A DNA stretch of 27,666 bases from Schoenoplectus triqueter (GCA_964058805.1 CAXKVV010002101.1:1-27666), one strand, 5' to 3'. Counted from the first letter of the stretch, positions 1-10,298 are shown. Notes: generated by a model not told the origin, from the sequence alone. Numbers and translations are program-made.

Positions 1-30
1 GATCGATGGGTTTCTTGGCAGCCTAGGCCT

Positions 31-40
31 CCTTTTATAG
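31..40 (-). promoter_or_regulatory. TATA box in the 3' LTR
   Basis: On the minus strand this reads CTATAAAAGG, a strong plant TATA box, identical to the one at 7087-7096 in the 5' LTR. In this copy it would drive transcription leftward, out of the element into the flank, whereas the 5' copy drives the element's own RNA. Activity is inferred. Confidence 0.6.
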
Positions 41-1162
41 AGCCCCAAGGCAGGAGACTCCTCTCCCATGTCCCTAGGTAGTCTCCCCACGTTCTAGAGT
101 GGAGAACAGCCCAAAACAGCAAAAAAACTGCTGAAAAACTGCTGAAAACGTGGCAAAACAGCTCCCAACTTCAGCCTTGCCTTCTACCCACGTTTTGACA
201 TAACCACCCACTACTTTAGGCCATGTGCAGCCATTAGAAGGGCCCTAGTTGGGCTTCATGTGTCCAGAATAGTGAGGTGTTTTGCACTATGGGTATTTGA
301 GCCGAATGAAAGTCGAATGGGGCTGAACCGGGCTGTCTTTGCATCGTTTTCATAATTTCAGCCTATTTATCAAACCATTTGATAAATATAATTAATTAGA
401 CATTTTCTATGACTATATATATCTCATGTTTAAGACTCAATTTAATATGTCCAACATATTAAATGATCAAGGAACGAATAGAGGCACAATCCTTTCACGG
501 TGTGACCCTTTGGGACCTAAATTATTTAGCAATGAGATTAAACCCCTTAATCTCATATATTGTGAGCGGCACCCAGCAATATGCATCACAACCCCTAAAT
601 AATTCAGATATGAGTGCGGTACTTATATCCCGGTCCTAGGCAACGACAATTGCCTCATGCTTATTCTATGTCCTATGATATCCCGAATGTTGCAAGGCAA
701 GATCATGTCATCCATTGCAATGCATTCGTATACTATGTGCACCTAGTTGGATATCATCATTTCCGTCGACAAACGAGAGAGACATCGGTCTTCTTGACTC
801 ATGCATCCCCTTCATACGAAAGACGTACACCGAGATAAAGCCCTTATGGCTGCCAGTTACGGACAACGTTAGATGATATCCACAAATGCAAATCAGACGT
901 ATAAGAAGATCATTTATCTCAACCTAAGAATTAGCATCCAATTGAAATACTAATGACATCAAACACAATCTTTATAGTATTTCAACATGGGTCATGTCCA
1001 ATAACATGTCCAACATGCTATTTGTGTAATTAAGCCGATGACTCCTTATCGAGTGATCTGTGAAACACGATCAACACTTAACTTACATACTTATCCATTT
1101 GTGTTAATTATTGTTCCTAGATAATTAACGGATTAGGGACTTTTAGAGTTTTTCATTATAAT

Positions 1163-1165
<3 letters not shown>

Positions 1166-1204
<39 letters not shown>
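1166..1204. repeat. TA dinucleotide microsatellite in the 3' LTR
   Basis: An uninterrupted 39-base alternating TA run. The equivalent run in the 5' LTR (8233-8249) is 17 bases. Since both LTRs are identical at insertion, the run has changed length by 22 bases since then in one or both copies. Confidence 0.95.
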
Positions 1205-1207
<3 letters not shown>

Positions 1208-1343
1208 TCACATTTAAAGTCCAACTCAGAATATAAACAATGAATACTCAAGGAACAAATGAAATATCAAATATATCATCCTTTTACATGAAACTAAATA
1301 CAATCATCCAATGATTGGCTACTAGATCACTACAACACTAACA

Positions 1344-1352
1344 ATCTCCCAC
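1344..1352 (-). promoter_or_regulatory. Polypurine tract
   Basis: Immediately inside the 3' LTR the minus strand reads AAGTGGGAGAT followed by the LTR start TGTTAG. This is the usual plus-strand priming site of plant copia elements. The purine run directly abuts the LTR, as expected for an RNase H-resistant primer. Confidence 0.88.
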
Positions 1353-1460
1353 TTGAGCTAGAGCCAATCTAATATACAATCTCCATGCATAAAAGAATAC
1401 AACTCTAACTAATTTGGGCAGCCCGAAGTACATCCCCTTGTACATGACTCATGAAAACTC

Positions 1461-2186
1461 TCAATGCCAATCACACAAAAACTTGATGCCCATTCCAGCT
1501 GTGTGTATCGTGTGTTTGGCCTGAGATAAGGGCTTAGTCAGTGGGTCGGCTGTGTTCGCCTCCGTATCTATCTTACAAACCTTGACATCACCTCGTTCGA
1601 CAATCTCGCGAATTAGGTGATATCTCCGTAAAACATGATTTGACTTCTGATGTGATCGAGGTTCCTTCGCTTGTGCGATGGCTCCATTATTGTCACAATA
1701 GAGCTCCAATGGTCCGGAAGCACTGGGGACCATACCAAGCTCAACTACGAACTTCTTGATCCATACACCTTCTTTAGCTGCCTCTGAGGCGGCTATGTAT
1801 TCAGCCTCTGTGGTTGAGTCTGCTGTCGTATCTTGTTTGGAACTCCTCCAACTCATAGCACCACCATTGAGGGTGAACACAAACCCTGACTGCGATCTTA
1901 GATCATCACGATCTGTTTGGAAACTAGCATCCGTGTAACCCCTTACAACGAGCTCAATTTCTCCTCCATAGACGAGAAACATATCTTTAGACTTTTTCAA
2001 GTACTTCAGGATAGATTTTACCGCAGTCCAATGTGCGAACTCTGGATTTGCTTGATGTCTACTTGCCACACTTAACGCGTATGACACATCTGGGCGAGTA
2101 CATATCATGGCATACATGATAGATCCAATTGCAGAAGTATATGGTATCTTCTTCATGCTCTCGAGCTCAGCTGTTGTCTTAGGACA
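1461..2186 (-). pseudogene. RNase H domain of broken copia pol
   Basis: This last part of the polyprotein follows an in-frame TAG at 2189-2187 and is open down to the stop at 1463-1461. It is in the same frame as the reverse transcriptase segment upstream, so the TAG is the only thing separating them. The stretch read from the Met codon at 2156 is 231 residues. RNase H residues are visible: YTDAS (Asp 76), STTEAEY (Glu 117) and YCDNNGA (Asp 155), followed by an RSHQKSNH motif and a C-terminal ADPLTKPL motif, all typical of plant copia elements. The enzyme would remove the RNA strand of the RNA-DNA hybrid during reverse transcription in the virus-like particle. The Met at 2156 is an internal residue rather than a real start. 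The RNase H catalytic core looks intact, but nothing upstream supplies it in frame. Confidence 0.92.
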
Positions 2187-2189
2187 CTA
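2187..2189 (-). other. In-frame TAG separating reverse transcriptase from RNase H
   Basis: CTA on the plus strand is TAG in the pol frame. Coding similarity continues without a frame change on both sides, so this is a nonsense mutation. It could arise by one C-to-T change. Confidence 0.93.
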
Positions 2190-3695
2190 CTTCTTGCTGA
2201 GATCAATGCCATGGGACATGGGCAAGTTTTCTTTCTTGGAATCTTGCATGTTGAACCTCTTCAACACCTTGTCCAAATATGATTCTTGACTTAATCCAAT
2301 AAGTCTCCTTGATCTATCCCTATAGATCCTTATGCCTAAAATATAGGCAGCCTCGCCCAAGTCTTTCATTGAGAAAATCTTCTTCAATGCTGACTTGACT
2401 TCTTCCAAGGTAGGAATATCATTTCCAATCAGCAATATGTCATTCACATATAATATGAGAAACACAATATTACTCCCACTGAATCGTTTGTACACACATG
2501 GCTCTTCATCACACTTGATAAAGCCAAGCGCTTTGATTTCACTGTCAAAGCGTTTGTACCAACTTCTTGATGCTTGCTTCAAACCATAAATGGCTCTTCG
2601 AAGCTTACATATCTTGTTAGCATTCCTTGGATCCTCAAAACCCGTTGGTTGTGTCATATACACATCCTCTTCTAAATCTCCATTTAGAAAGGCGGTTTTG
2701 ACATCCATTTGCCAAATCTCATAATCATGAAATGCGGCAATGACTAACAATATCCGAATTGACTTAAACATGGCTACGGGCGAGAAGGTCTCATCAAAAT
2801 CAATTCCTTGAATTTGTTTGTAACCTTTCGCAACTAGTCGTGCTTTATAAGTAGTCAAGTTACCATTCATGTCCGACTTTCTTTTGAAAACCCACTTATT
2901 TTCAATAGGACGCACTCCCTCAGGGAGGTCAACCAAATTCCAAACTTGGTTGTCGTACATAGACTGTATTTCAGATTGCATGGCTCCAAGCCATTCAGCG
3001 GAGTCGGGCCGTGCCATCGCTTCCGTATAGGTCATGGGATCTTCGGTCTCCACCGTTGATCCTTGATGAAGCCCCAACCATCTTTCAGGAGGGTGACTTG
3101 ATCTACTCGACCTTCGAAGTACTTGTGGCTCAGATGCCTCTTGAGCCATATTTTCTAAGCCCGATTCCGGAGTCCCACTCCCACTAGGCTTAGTATCCAT
3201 AGGAGAGATTGTGGAGTCATCACCGACTACACTCTCATGTGCTTCTTGAATTTCTTCAAGTTGCACACTACTCCCACTACTTCCTCTTGCGAGAAACTCC
3301 TTCTCCAAGAATACTGCATGTCTGGCAACAATTATCTTATTTTCAGACTTGAAGTAGAAGTAGTACCTTTTTGTTTCCTTAGGGTATCCCACGAACAAGC
3401 ACTTATCAGATCTAGGGCTAGGCTTGTCAGACATCAGTCGTTTAACATAAGCCTCACAACCCCAAATCTTAAGAAAAGACACATTTGGTACTCTTCCAAA
3501 CCATAACTGATATGGCGTCTTTTCAACGGACTTTGATGGCAATCGATTCAATGTGAATGCAGCAGTTTCAAGCGCAAATCCCCAGAAAAAGCGTGGTAAC
3601 TCAGCTTTGCTCATCATAGAACGAACCATGTCCAACAAGGTTCTGTTCCTCCTCTCAGAGACACCATTCCATTGCGGTGTCCCGAGAGGAGTGAG
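2187..3695 (-). pseudogene. Integrase C-terminal part and reverse transcriptase of broken copia pol
   Basis: This segment continues in the same frame after the TAG at 3698-3696 and ends at the TAG at 2189-2187. The first Met codon is at 3638, which is an internal residue. The stretch before it carries the end of the integrase core, including the ERRNR region with the third acidic residue. Counting from Met 3638, the GCEAYVKR and VGYP motifs typical of the integrase C-terminus lie near residues 60-85. A low-complexity Ser/Glu-rich linker follows to about 190, then the reverse transcriptase from about 230: KARLVAKGY, ETFSPV, MDVKTAFLNG, YGLKQASRSW. The catalytic box reads YVND (397-400) instead of the family's YVDD. 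Losing this Asp should abolish polymerase activity. The codon lies at 2444-2442 and a single G-to-A change would account for it. Confidence 0.94.
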
Positions 3696-3698
3696 CTA
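3696..3698 (-). other. In-frame TAG inside the integrase core
   Basis: CTA on the plus strand is TAG in the pol frame, between the second catalytic Asp (TDRGGEY) and the ERRNR motif. The frame is unchanged across it, so it is a point nonsense mutation. It truncates the integrase before its third acidic residue. Confidence 0.94.
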
Positions 3699-4805
3699 TG
3701 GGACTATCCCATATTCCTTTATGTACTCCCTAAAGTCACCGCTCAAGTATTCACCACCTCGATCTGTTCTAAATACTTTAATCTTCTTTCTGAGTTGGTT
3801 CTCAACTTCAGCCTTGAACTCCTTGAACTTGTCAAAGGATTCAGACTTATGTCTCATCAAATAGACATAGCCATATCTACTGAAATCATCAGTAAACGTG
3901 ACAAAGTATCTCGATCCATCTCTAGCACCAATGCTCATAGGACCGCACACATCGCTGTGTACTAGGTCCAATAAGTCATTTGCCCTCTCACCTTGCTTGG
4001 TAAAAGGTGCCTTAGTCATTTTCCCTAATAAACATGACTCGCATGTTGCTAACGACTCTAAGTCAAAGCAACCAAGAAGTCCAACCTCTTGTAATTTCTT
4101 AATGCGCGTCTCGTTTATATGACCTAGGCGATGATGCCATATGAGAGTCTCACCCTCATTAGAAGACTTAATTCTCTTATTATTGATGTTAAGGACTTGA
4201 TTATCCATTTCTAGAATATATATGCCATTCACAACCTGGGAATGACCATAGAATAAGCCATCTCTATAAAAAGACAAACAACGATCTTTAATAGAAAAAG
4301 CAAATCCATCCTTGTCCATACATGAGACAGAGATAATATTTCTAGAAATAGAAGGAACATAATAAACACTACTAAGTTCTAATACAAGTCCACTGGGTAA
4401 ATGAAAATCTAAATCTCCTACAGCAATAGCAGCAACACTCGCTCCATTGCCGACTCGGAGCAGCATCTCACCCTTGCATAGCAACCTCTTATTCTTTAGT
4501 GCCTGCGCATTTGAACAAATATGAGCACATGACCCAGTGTCCAACACCCAATCAGAAATAGAACTAGCAAGGTTAATTTCAATAACAAGTATACCTGATG
4601 AAGTAGGGACATTCCCATTCTTCTTATCCTTCAGGTATTTAGGGCAGCTACGTTTCCAATGCCCTATGCCTTTGCAATAAAAGCACTCGGCCTCGGAAAC
4701 ATCCTTGGACTTGGACTTGCTCGAGATCACCACTTGAGCCTTGCCTTTGCCCTTGCCTTTCTTGCGCTTGGAACTCTTTTTAATCTTCTTCCCATTCTGA
4801 CTCAC
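3696..4805 (-). pseudogene. Nucleocapsid zinc knuckle, protease and integrase N-terminal part of broken copia gag-pol
   Basis: This open stretch has no ATG at its left border (the triplet at 4805 is GTG); it is the downstream half of a gag-pol frame disrupted at the join. Residues counted from 4805: a basic Lys/Gly-rich stretch (5-22); a CCHC zinc knuckle with C41, C44, H49 and C54, which binds RNA; and the aspartic protease active site DTG at 89-91 in WVLDTGS. The integrase zinc-binding HHCC region follows at about 223-258 (RLGH, CESC). The integrase core then gives acidic residues D285 in HSDVCGP and D348 in TDRGGEY. The stretch ends at a TAG before the third integrase acid. In an intact element these parts form one polyprotein, cleaved by its own protease inside the particle. 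The family usually has gag and pol in a single frame, so the offset from gag is a defect. Confidence 0.94.
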
Positions 4806-5443
4806 TGCGAGGACGGGAGGACGTTACAAGACATTTTGTTCATGTCCTCCTCGGCAGTCTTAAGAAGTCCCAATAACTCATCCAGGCCTCCCTTCAGTCC
4901 CATCATATTGTAGTTCATAATGAACTGAGAGAAGTGTGATGACAATGAGCCGAGTACAATGTTCCGTATGAGTTGCTCGTCCCACTTGCAACCTAGCTTC
5001 TCAAGCTGCTCAATATAACTAGTCATCTTGAGCATATGAGCGCTAACGGATTCGTTCTCGCGCATTGTGCATCTCATTAGCGACTTGGTGACATTGTACA
5101 TCTCGGTCTGGGCCTTCTCTTGAAACATGTTCTTGAGAGTGTCCATGACCTCATACGCACCACGAGTTTCAAACCTCTTTTGAAGCTCTGGACTCATAGT
5201 GGCCACCATTAGGCATGAGACATCAAGTTCGTCATCCACGAACTTGGTGTACTTGTCCTTGTCAGCCTGAGACGCTTTATCGTGGGGTTTCTTTGGAACG
5301 GGTTGAGTTAAGATGTGTTCCTTTTTCTCATGCCTCAAGACTATCCTGAGGTTACGATGCCAATCCATGAAATTCATTCCATCACTTTTAAGTTTTTCTT
5401 TGTCTAGGAGAGATCGAAGAGAGAAAGAGAGTTCTTTTGCCAT
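4802..5443 (-). pseudogene. Copia gag (capsid) open frame, frameshifted before the zinc knuckle
   Basis: The frame is 213 codons from the ATG at 5443-5441 and begins MAKELSFSLRSLL. A gag N-terminal pattern with NFMDWHRNLRIVL near residues 24-36 and SPELQKRFETRG near 85 identifies it as a copia-type gag (UBN2-like) protein, which would form the virus-like particle and package element RNA. The last residues before the TGA at 4804-4802 (PSSQ) do not belong to the family. The zinc knuckle and pol lie in another frame starting just beyond. The bases GAGGACG occur at 4809-4815 and again at 4817-4823, an 8-base spacing that fits a small tandem duplication causing the frameshift. The chosen ATG is the first in frame and sits at the end of the leader. 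The capsid fold itself looks complete. Confidence 0.93.
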
Positions 5444-6619
5444 GTTCTACAATTTAAAAGGTTTGAATTTAGTTCATGCATTGTAATGTTTTATATAAAT
5501 ATAAAACTCCCACTACAATTATTAAGTCCCAAAATTTGTAGTTACCCCGCTTAAGTAAAACCTCTCTATTTGAGACGACACGTCCGACGTGCCCCACTTC
5601 CCCAAGGATAGGATGCAGTGCCTACTGAGTAGGTCCCACCAACACCCCATACAAGGTTTTCATGGATAGAGGAGGAAGGGAGATCGACTTAATTTTTAGG
5701 GACTTTATTTTATATGACTCTTTGAATGGTGGTCGTGATAGCATACACCCATACCTATCCTACGACTCGCAATTCAACACATAAAATATCATAAACAATA
5801 ACATGCACAACCACACAAATGATCGTGAGTTTGTATAGCACTTGTGCTTCCTTGGCCTCCGATCACTGCCTCTTCGATCATCTCCATGAACAAACTAGTG
5901 ATCTAAGTACCCATAATTTCCTATTTCCTATTTAAGACTACTCTCAAATCGAAACAGAAAATTACATTAGAAATCCCCATTCCTAACTTGACACGCAAGC
6001 CATAAATACAATATTAATCATGCAACAAAATAATTAATATCATGGGGCACCTTAGGCCGCTTACAAACATTCATACATGCAATCATTACAACACACAAGG
6101 CATTGAACATGACTATACAACCCACTACTGCAAAACAAAGTTAGAATAGCACAATAACTTGCAGCAAACCGATTGAAACTATTCATAATTCATAATCTAA
6201 CAATTATGCATGGTTGTGCTCAGTTTCACTTCTTATTATGATCTAGAAACCACTCAAAAGCATCATCTAATGATGGTTAAGTTGCTGTCCAGAAATTGCA
6301 GTTTTTCAGTTTTGGCTCTCCAAAGAACAATCTTTAACGATTTGGGCCAAAACGAAGACTCAATTAATCACAGCCCCTTTGGTCAATTCCTAACCCGCAA
6401 TAGACCCCATTTATAGACTTGAAACTGAGCCCCAACTTTCAGTTTTTACAACAATTTTACAAACTTGACAAATCTAACACATACCATGCGCATGAACGCA
6501 TGCCAATTCGTAAAAATCTGAAAAACTCATGCATAACTATCTAGATATACAACTTATGAATAAATCAATCACTTTAGTTTAGTCTTTTGGCCATGATTTA
6601 TCACATACAATGACCAAAT
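5444..6619 (-). other. Untranslated leader between primer site and gag
   Basis: About 1.18 kb of AT-rich sequence with no credible coding frame. Packaging and dimerisation signals would be expected here, but none can be pinpointed by eye. The region has several upstream ATGs and a 20-bp inverted repeat (5488-5507) about 45 bases before the gag ATG. A purine-rich GTGGGAG run lies beside it on the minus strand. Leaders this long are typical of the Angela/BARE-1 type elements. Confidence 0.8.
5488..5507. repeat. 9-bp inverted repeat upstream of gag
   Basis: The arms GTTTTATAT and ATATAAAAC are perfect complements separated by two A bases, so the RNA could form a short AU-rich hairpin. It lies in the leader close to the gag start. 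No function is established. Confidence 0.6.
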
Positions 6620-6631
6620 GCTCTGATACCA
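6620..6631 (-). promoter_or_regulatory. Primer-binding site for initiator tRNA-Met
   Basis: The minus strand reads TGGTATCAGAGC, the common plant copia primer site, complementary to the 3' end of cytosolic initiator tRNA-Met. It starts one base after the 5' LTR end (6633), which fixes the LTR boundary and the minus orientation of the element. Confidence 0.95.
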
Positions 6632-7086
6632 CTGTTGGAATTTAGTTTGAACAAGCAAGTACACGAACATGCGGAATTTTAGTATTTTTCGGTGCACAAT
6701 TCAAACAAGGATCTTGCATGTGATAAAACTGAACCAAAATCATAGATCTAGACTAAACTATTGTACCTTTGATGCGTGAGTCTTCGGGGAGGCTCGGGCT
6801 AGTCTCCTTCTCACTCGATTTGCACCGGTACCCGCAAAGACACCAAGCGTAGGCGCCCTCCAAGGTATCCACCGAGGCAGCCCACTATCCGATCTCCTTC
6901 GCACTTGCTAGGATGCTAGGGAGACTCTCCTTGATCTCCTCCACACCACTGTGATTAAACTCCTTTAATCTATGTGAAAAATCTGATGGAAGATGGGTCT
7001 CAACACATGAGATACGCGGCAGAAATTCAGCAGAGCTTCCGCGCGCGTAAGTGAAAGATCGATGGGTTTCTTGGCAGCCTAGGCCT

Positions 7087-7096
7087 CCTTTTATAG
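7087..7096 (-). promoter_or_regulatory. TATA box of the element promoter
   Basis: CTATAAAAGG on the minus strand, within a GC-richer stretch of the LTR. It would place the transcription start around 7055-7065, giving R-U5 of about 430 nt. This is predicted from sequence only. Confidence 0.65.
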
Positions 7097-8232
7097 AGCC
7101 CCAAGGCAGGAGACTCCTCTCCCATGTCCCTAGGTAGTCTCCCCACGTTCTAGAGTGGAGAACAGCCCAAAACAGCAAAAAAACTGCCGAAAAACTGCTA
7201 AAAAACTGCTGAAAACGTGGCAAAACAGCTCCCAACTTCAGCCTTGCCTTCTACCCACGTTTTGGCATAACCACCCACCACTTTAGGCCATGTGCAGCCA
7301 TTAGAAGGGCCCTAGTTGGGCTTCATGTGTCCAGAATAGTGAGGTGTCTTGCACTATGGGTATTTGGGCCGAATGAAAGTCGAATGGGGCTGAACCGGGC
7401 TGTCTTTGCATCGTTTTCATAATTTCAGCCTATTTATCAAACCATTTGATAAATATAATTAATTAGTCATTTTCTATGACTATATATATCTCATGTTTAA
7501 GACTCAATTTAATATGTCCAACATATTAAATGATCAAGGAACGAATAGAGGCACAATCCTTTCACGGTGTGACCCTTTGGGACATAAATTATTTAGCAAT
7601 GAGATTAAACCCCTTAATCTCATAGATTGTGAGCGGCACCCAGCAATATGCATCACAACCCCTAAATAATTCAGATATGAGTGCGGTACTTATATCCCGG
7701 TCCTAGGCAACGACAATTGCCTCATGCTTATTCTATGTCCTATGATATCCCGAATGTTACAAGGCAAGATCATGTCATCCATTGCAATGCATTCGTATAC
7801 TATGTGCACCTAGTTGGATATCATCACTCCCGTCGACAAACGAGAGAGACATCGGTCTTCTTGACTCATGCATCTCCTTCATACGAAAGACGTACACCGA
7901 GATAAAGCCCTTATGGCTGCCAGTTACGGACAACGTTAGACGATATCCACAAATGCAAATCAGATGTATAAGAAGATCATTTGTCTCAACCTAAGAATTA
8001 GCATCCAAATGAAATACTAATGACATCAAACACAATCATTATAGTATTTCAACATGGGTCATGTCCAATAACATGTCCAACATGCTATTTGTGTAATTAA
8101 GCCGATAACTCCTTATCGAGTGATCTGTGAAACACGATCAACACTTAACTTACATACTTATCCATTTGTGTTAATTATTGTTCCTAGATAATTAACGGAT
8201 TAGGGACTTTTAGAGTTTTTCATTATAATCTT

Positions 8233-8249
8233 TATATATATATATATAT
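8233..8249. repeat. TA dinucleotide run in the 5' LTR
   Basis: A 17-base TA run, allelic in position to the 39-base run at 1166-1204 of the other LTR. Confidence 0.9.
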
Positions 8250-8929
8250 GTTTCACATTTGAAGTCCAACTCAAAATATAAACAATGAATACTCAAGGAA
8301 CAAATGAAATATCAAATATATCATCCTTTTACATGAAACAAAATACAATCATCCAATGATTGGCTACTAGATCACTACAACACTAACACTCGGTACCGCC
8401 GAAAATGAGTCCGGGCGCGCAAAACATGAAAACGGGACACGACGCCCTCGGCACCGCCGTAAACGAGTCCGGAAGCGCAAAACTTGAAAACGGGAAAGGA
8501 CGCCCTCGGTAACGCCGAAAACGAGTCCGAGCGCGCAAAACATGAAAACGGGACCCGACGACCTCGGCACCGCCGTAAACGAGTCCGGGCGCGCAAAACA
8601 TGAAATCGGGACCTGTCGCCCTCGGTACCGCCGAAAACGAGTCCGGGCGCGCAAAACATGAAAACGGGACCCGACGACCTCGGCACCGCCGAAAACGTGT
8701 CCGGGCGCGCAAACCATGAAAACGGGACAGGACGCCCTCGGCACCGCTGAAAACGTGTCCGGGCGCGCAAAACATGAAAACGGGACCCGACGCCCACGGT
8801 ACCGCCGAAAACGAGTCCGGGCGCGCAAAACATGTAAAATGGACCCGACGACCTCGGTACCGCCGAAAATGAGTCCTCGCGCGCAAAACTTGAAAACGGG
8901 ACATGACGACCCCGGCACCGCCCAAAACG

Positions 8930-9545
8930 TGTCCGGGCGCGCAAAACTTGAAAACAGGACAAGACGCCCTCGGTACCGTCGAAAACGAGTCTGGGAGCGC
9001 AAAACATGAAAACGGGACCCGACGCCCTCGGTACTGCCGAAAACAAGTCCGGGCGCGCAAAACATGAAAACGGGACCCGACGACCTCGGCACCGCCGAAA
9101 ACGTGTCCGGGCGCGAAAAACTTAAAAACGGGAAAGAACGCCCTCGGTATCGCCGAAAATGAGTCCGGGCGCGCAAAACATGAAAACGGGACCCGACGAC
9201 CTCGGCACCGCCGAAAATGAGTCCGGGCGTGCAAAACATGAAAACGGGACCCGACAACCTCGGCAACGCCCAAAACGTGTCCGGGCGCGCAAAACTCGAA
9301 AACGGGACAGGAAGCCATCGGTACCGCCGAAAACGAGTCCGAGCGCGCAAAACATGAAAATGGGATCGGACGCCCTCGGTACCGCCGAAAACGAGTCCGG
9401 GAGCGCAAAACATGAAAACGGAACTCGACGACCTCGGCACCGCCCAAAATGTGTCCGGGCGCGCAAAACTTGAAAGCGGGACATGACGCCCACGGTAGCG
9501 CCCAAAATGAGTCCGGGATTACAAAACTAGAAAACGGGACCCGAC
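8930..9545 (+). repeat. Array block A, copy 1 (partner 22225-22790)
   Basis: A run of about ten monomers shares unusual variants with 22225-22790: GGTACTGCC, GGAAAGAACG/GGAAAAAACG, GACAGGAAGCCATCGG, GGGATCGGACG and GGAACTCGACG in the same order. The spacing is 13296 at the left part and 13238 after one extra monomer near 9203-9260. Ends are approximate. Confidence 0.8.
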
Positions 9546-9575
9546 GCCCTCGGTACTATCGAAAACGAGTCCGGG

Positions 9576-10298
9576 CGCGTAAAACATGAAAACGGGACCC
9601 GACGGCCTCGGTACCGCAGTAAACGAGTCCGGGCGCGCAAAACTTGAAAACGGGAAAGGACGCCCTAGGTACCGCCGAAAACGAGTCCGGGCGCGCAAAA
9701 CATTAAAACGGGACCCGACGCCCTCGGCACCGCCGTAAACGAGTCCGGGCGCGCAAAATAAGTAAAAGGGACCCGACGGCCTCGGTACCGCCAAAAATGA
9801 GTCCGGGCGCGCAAAACATTAAAACGGGACCCGACGGCCTCGGCACCGCCGAAAACGTGTCCGGGCGCGCCAAATTTGAAAACGGGAAAGCACGCCCTCG
9901 GTACCGCCAAAACGAGTTCGGGCGCGCAAAACATGAAAACGGGACCCGAGGCCCTCGGTACCGCAGTAAACGAGTCCGGGCGTGCAAAACTTGAAAACGG
10001 GAAAGGACGCCCTCGGTATCGCCGAAAAAGTGTTCAGGCGCGCAAAACATGAAAAGGGGACCCGACGACCTCGGCACCGCCGTAAACGAGTCCGGGCGCG
10101 CAAAACATGAGAACGGGACCCGACGACCTCGGCACCGCCCAAAACGTGTTTGGGCGTGCAAAACATGAAAACGGGACCCGACGCCCTCGGTACCGCAGTA
10201 GACGAGTCTCGGCGCGCAAAACTTGAAAACGGGAAAGCACGCCCTCGGTACCGCCAAAACGAGTCCGGGCGCGCAAAACATGAAAACGGGACCCGACG
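9576..10298 (+). repeat. Array block B, copy 1 (partner 15309-16031)
   Basis: About 720 bp matches 15309-16031 at a constant spacing of 5733 with no indel over the stretches checked. Shared rare marks include CCCTAGG, AACATTAAAACGG, the one-A-short monomers, TGTTCAGGCG, GAAAAGGGGACC, CATGAGAACGG and GTAGACGAGTCTCGG. By eye about 97-98% identical. Confidence 0.88.

Larger units (their letters stand above)
1..1343 (-). repeat. 3' LTR of the copia element (partial)
   Basis: Bases 1-1343 align with 7057-8388, and the match ends exactly at TAACA on both sides (1343 and 8388). In element orientation this is the U3 part plus the start of R; about 424 bp corresponding to 6633-7056 lie left of the window. 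Compared with the other LTR I count about 20 substitutions. A TA dinucleotide run is 22 bp longer here (1166-1204), and an 11-bp unit near 121-150 is present one time fewer. The 74-codon plus-strand frame at 614-838 is antisense to the element and is not a gene. Confidence 0.96.
1..8388 (-). mobile_element. Ty1/copia LTR retrotransposon, defective, left end cut by window
   Basis: The element has the full copia order on the minus strand: LTR, tRNA-Met primer site, leader, gag, protease, integrase, reverse transcriptase, RNase H, polypurine tract, LTR. Integrase before reverse transcriptase is diagnostic of copia rather than gypsy. The internal region 1344-6632 is 5289 bp and the complete LTR is 1756 bp, so the whole element would be about 8.8 kb. 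LTR ends are TGTTAG...CCAACA in element orientation. The long LTRs, long leader and general pol sequence resemble the Angela/BARE-1 group, but I assign that lineage only tentatively. The polyprotein carries a frameshift, two TAG stops and a changed reverse transcriptase catalytic residue, so it cannot be autonomous. The right end meets satellite DNA at 8389. If the target duplication is the usual 5 bp it should be the bases 8389-8393 (CTCGG), but the other side lies outside the window. Confidence 0.97.
6633..8388 (-). repeat. 5' LTR of the copia element (complete, 1756 bp)
   Basis: The LTR is bounded by CCAACA at its inner end (next to the primer site) and TGTTAG at its outer end in element orientation. 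Bases 7057-8388 match the partial 3' LTR at 1-1343. U3 runs from 8388 to just past the TATA box at 7096-7087; R and U5 occupy roughly the last 430 bp down to 6633. An 11-bp ACTGC-plus-A-run unit occurs once more here (about 7180-7215) than in the other LTR. The 116-codon minus frame 7235-6885 and the 74-codon plus frame 7681-7905 lie wholly inside the LTR and are not supported as genes. Confidence 0.96.

Noticed and set aside
1..4. GATC at the first base as a possible clone or insertion boundary
   Set aside because: The same GATC occurs at the matching place inside the other LTR (7057), so it is ordinary LTR sequence; whether the window start reflects a cloning site cannot be told.
614..838. 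74-codon plus-strand frame conserved in both LTRs (also 7681-7905)
   Set aside because: It is antisense to the element, inside U3, and conserved only because the LTRs are duplicates. No recognisable domain.
1756..4122. Several 60-103 codon plus-strand frames opposite pol
   Set aside because: They are antisense shadows of the polyprotein, whose domains are clear on the minus strand.
6885..7235. 116-codon minus-strand frame in the 5' LTR
   Set aside because: It spans the TATA box and predicted transcription start, and has no similarity I recognise.
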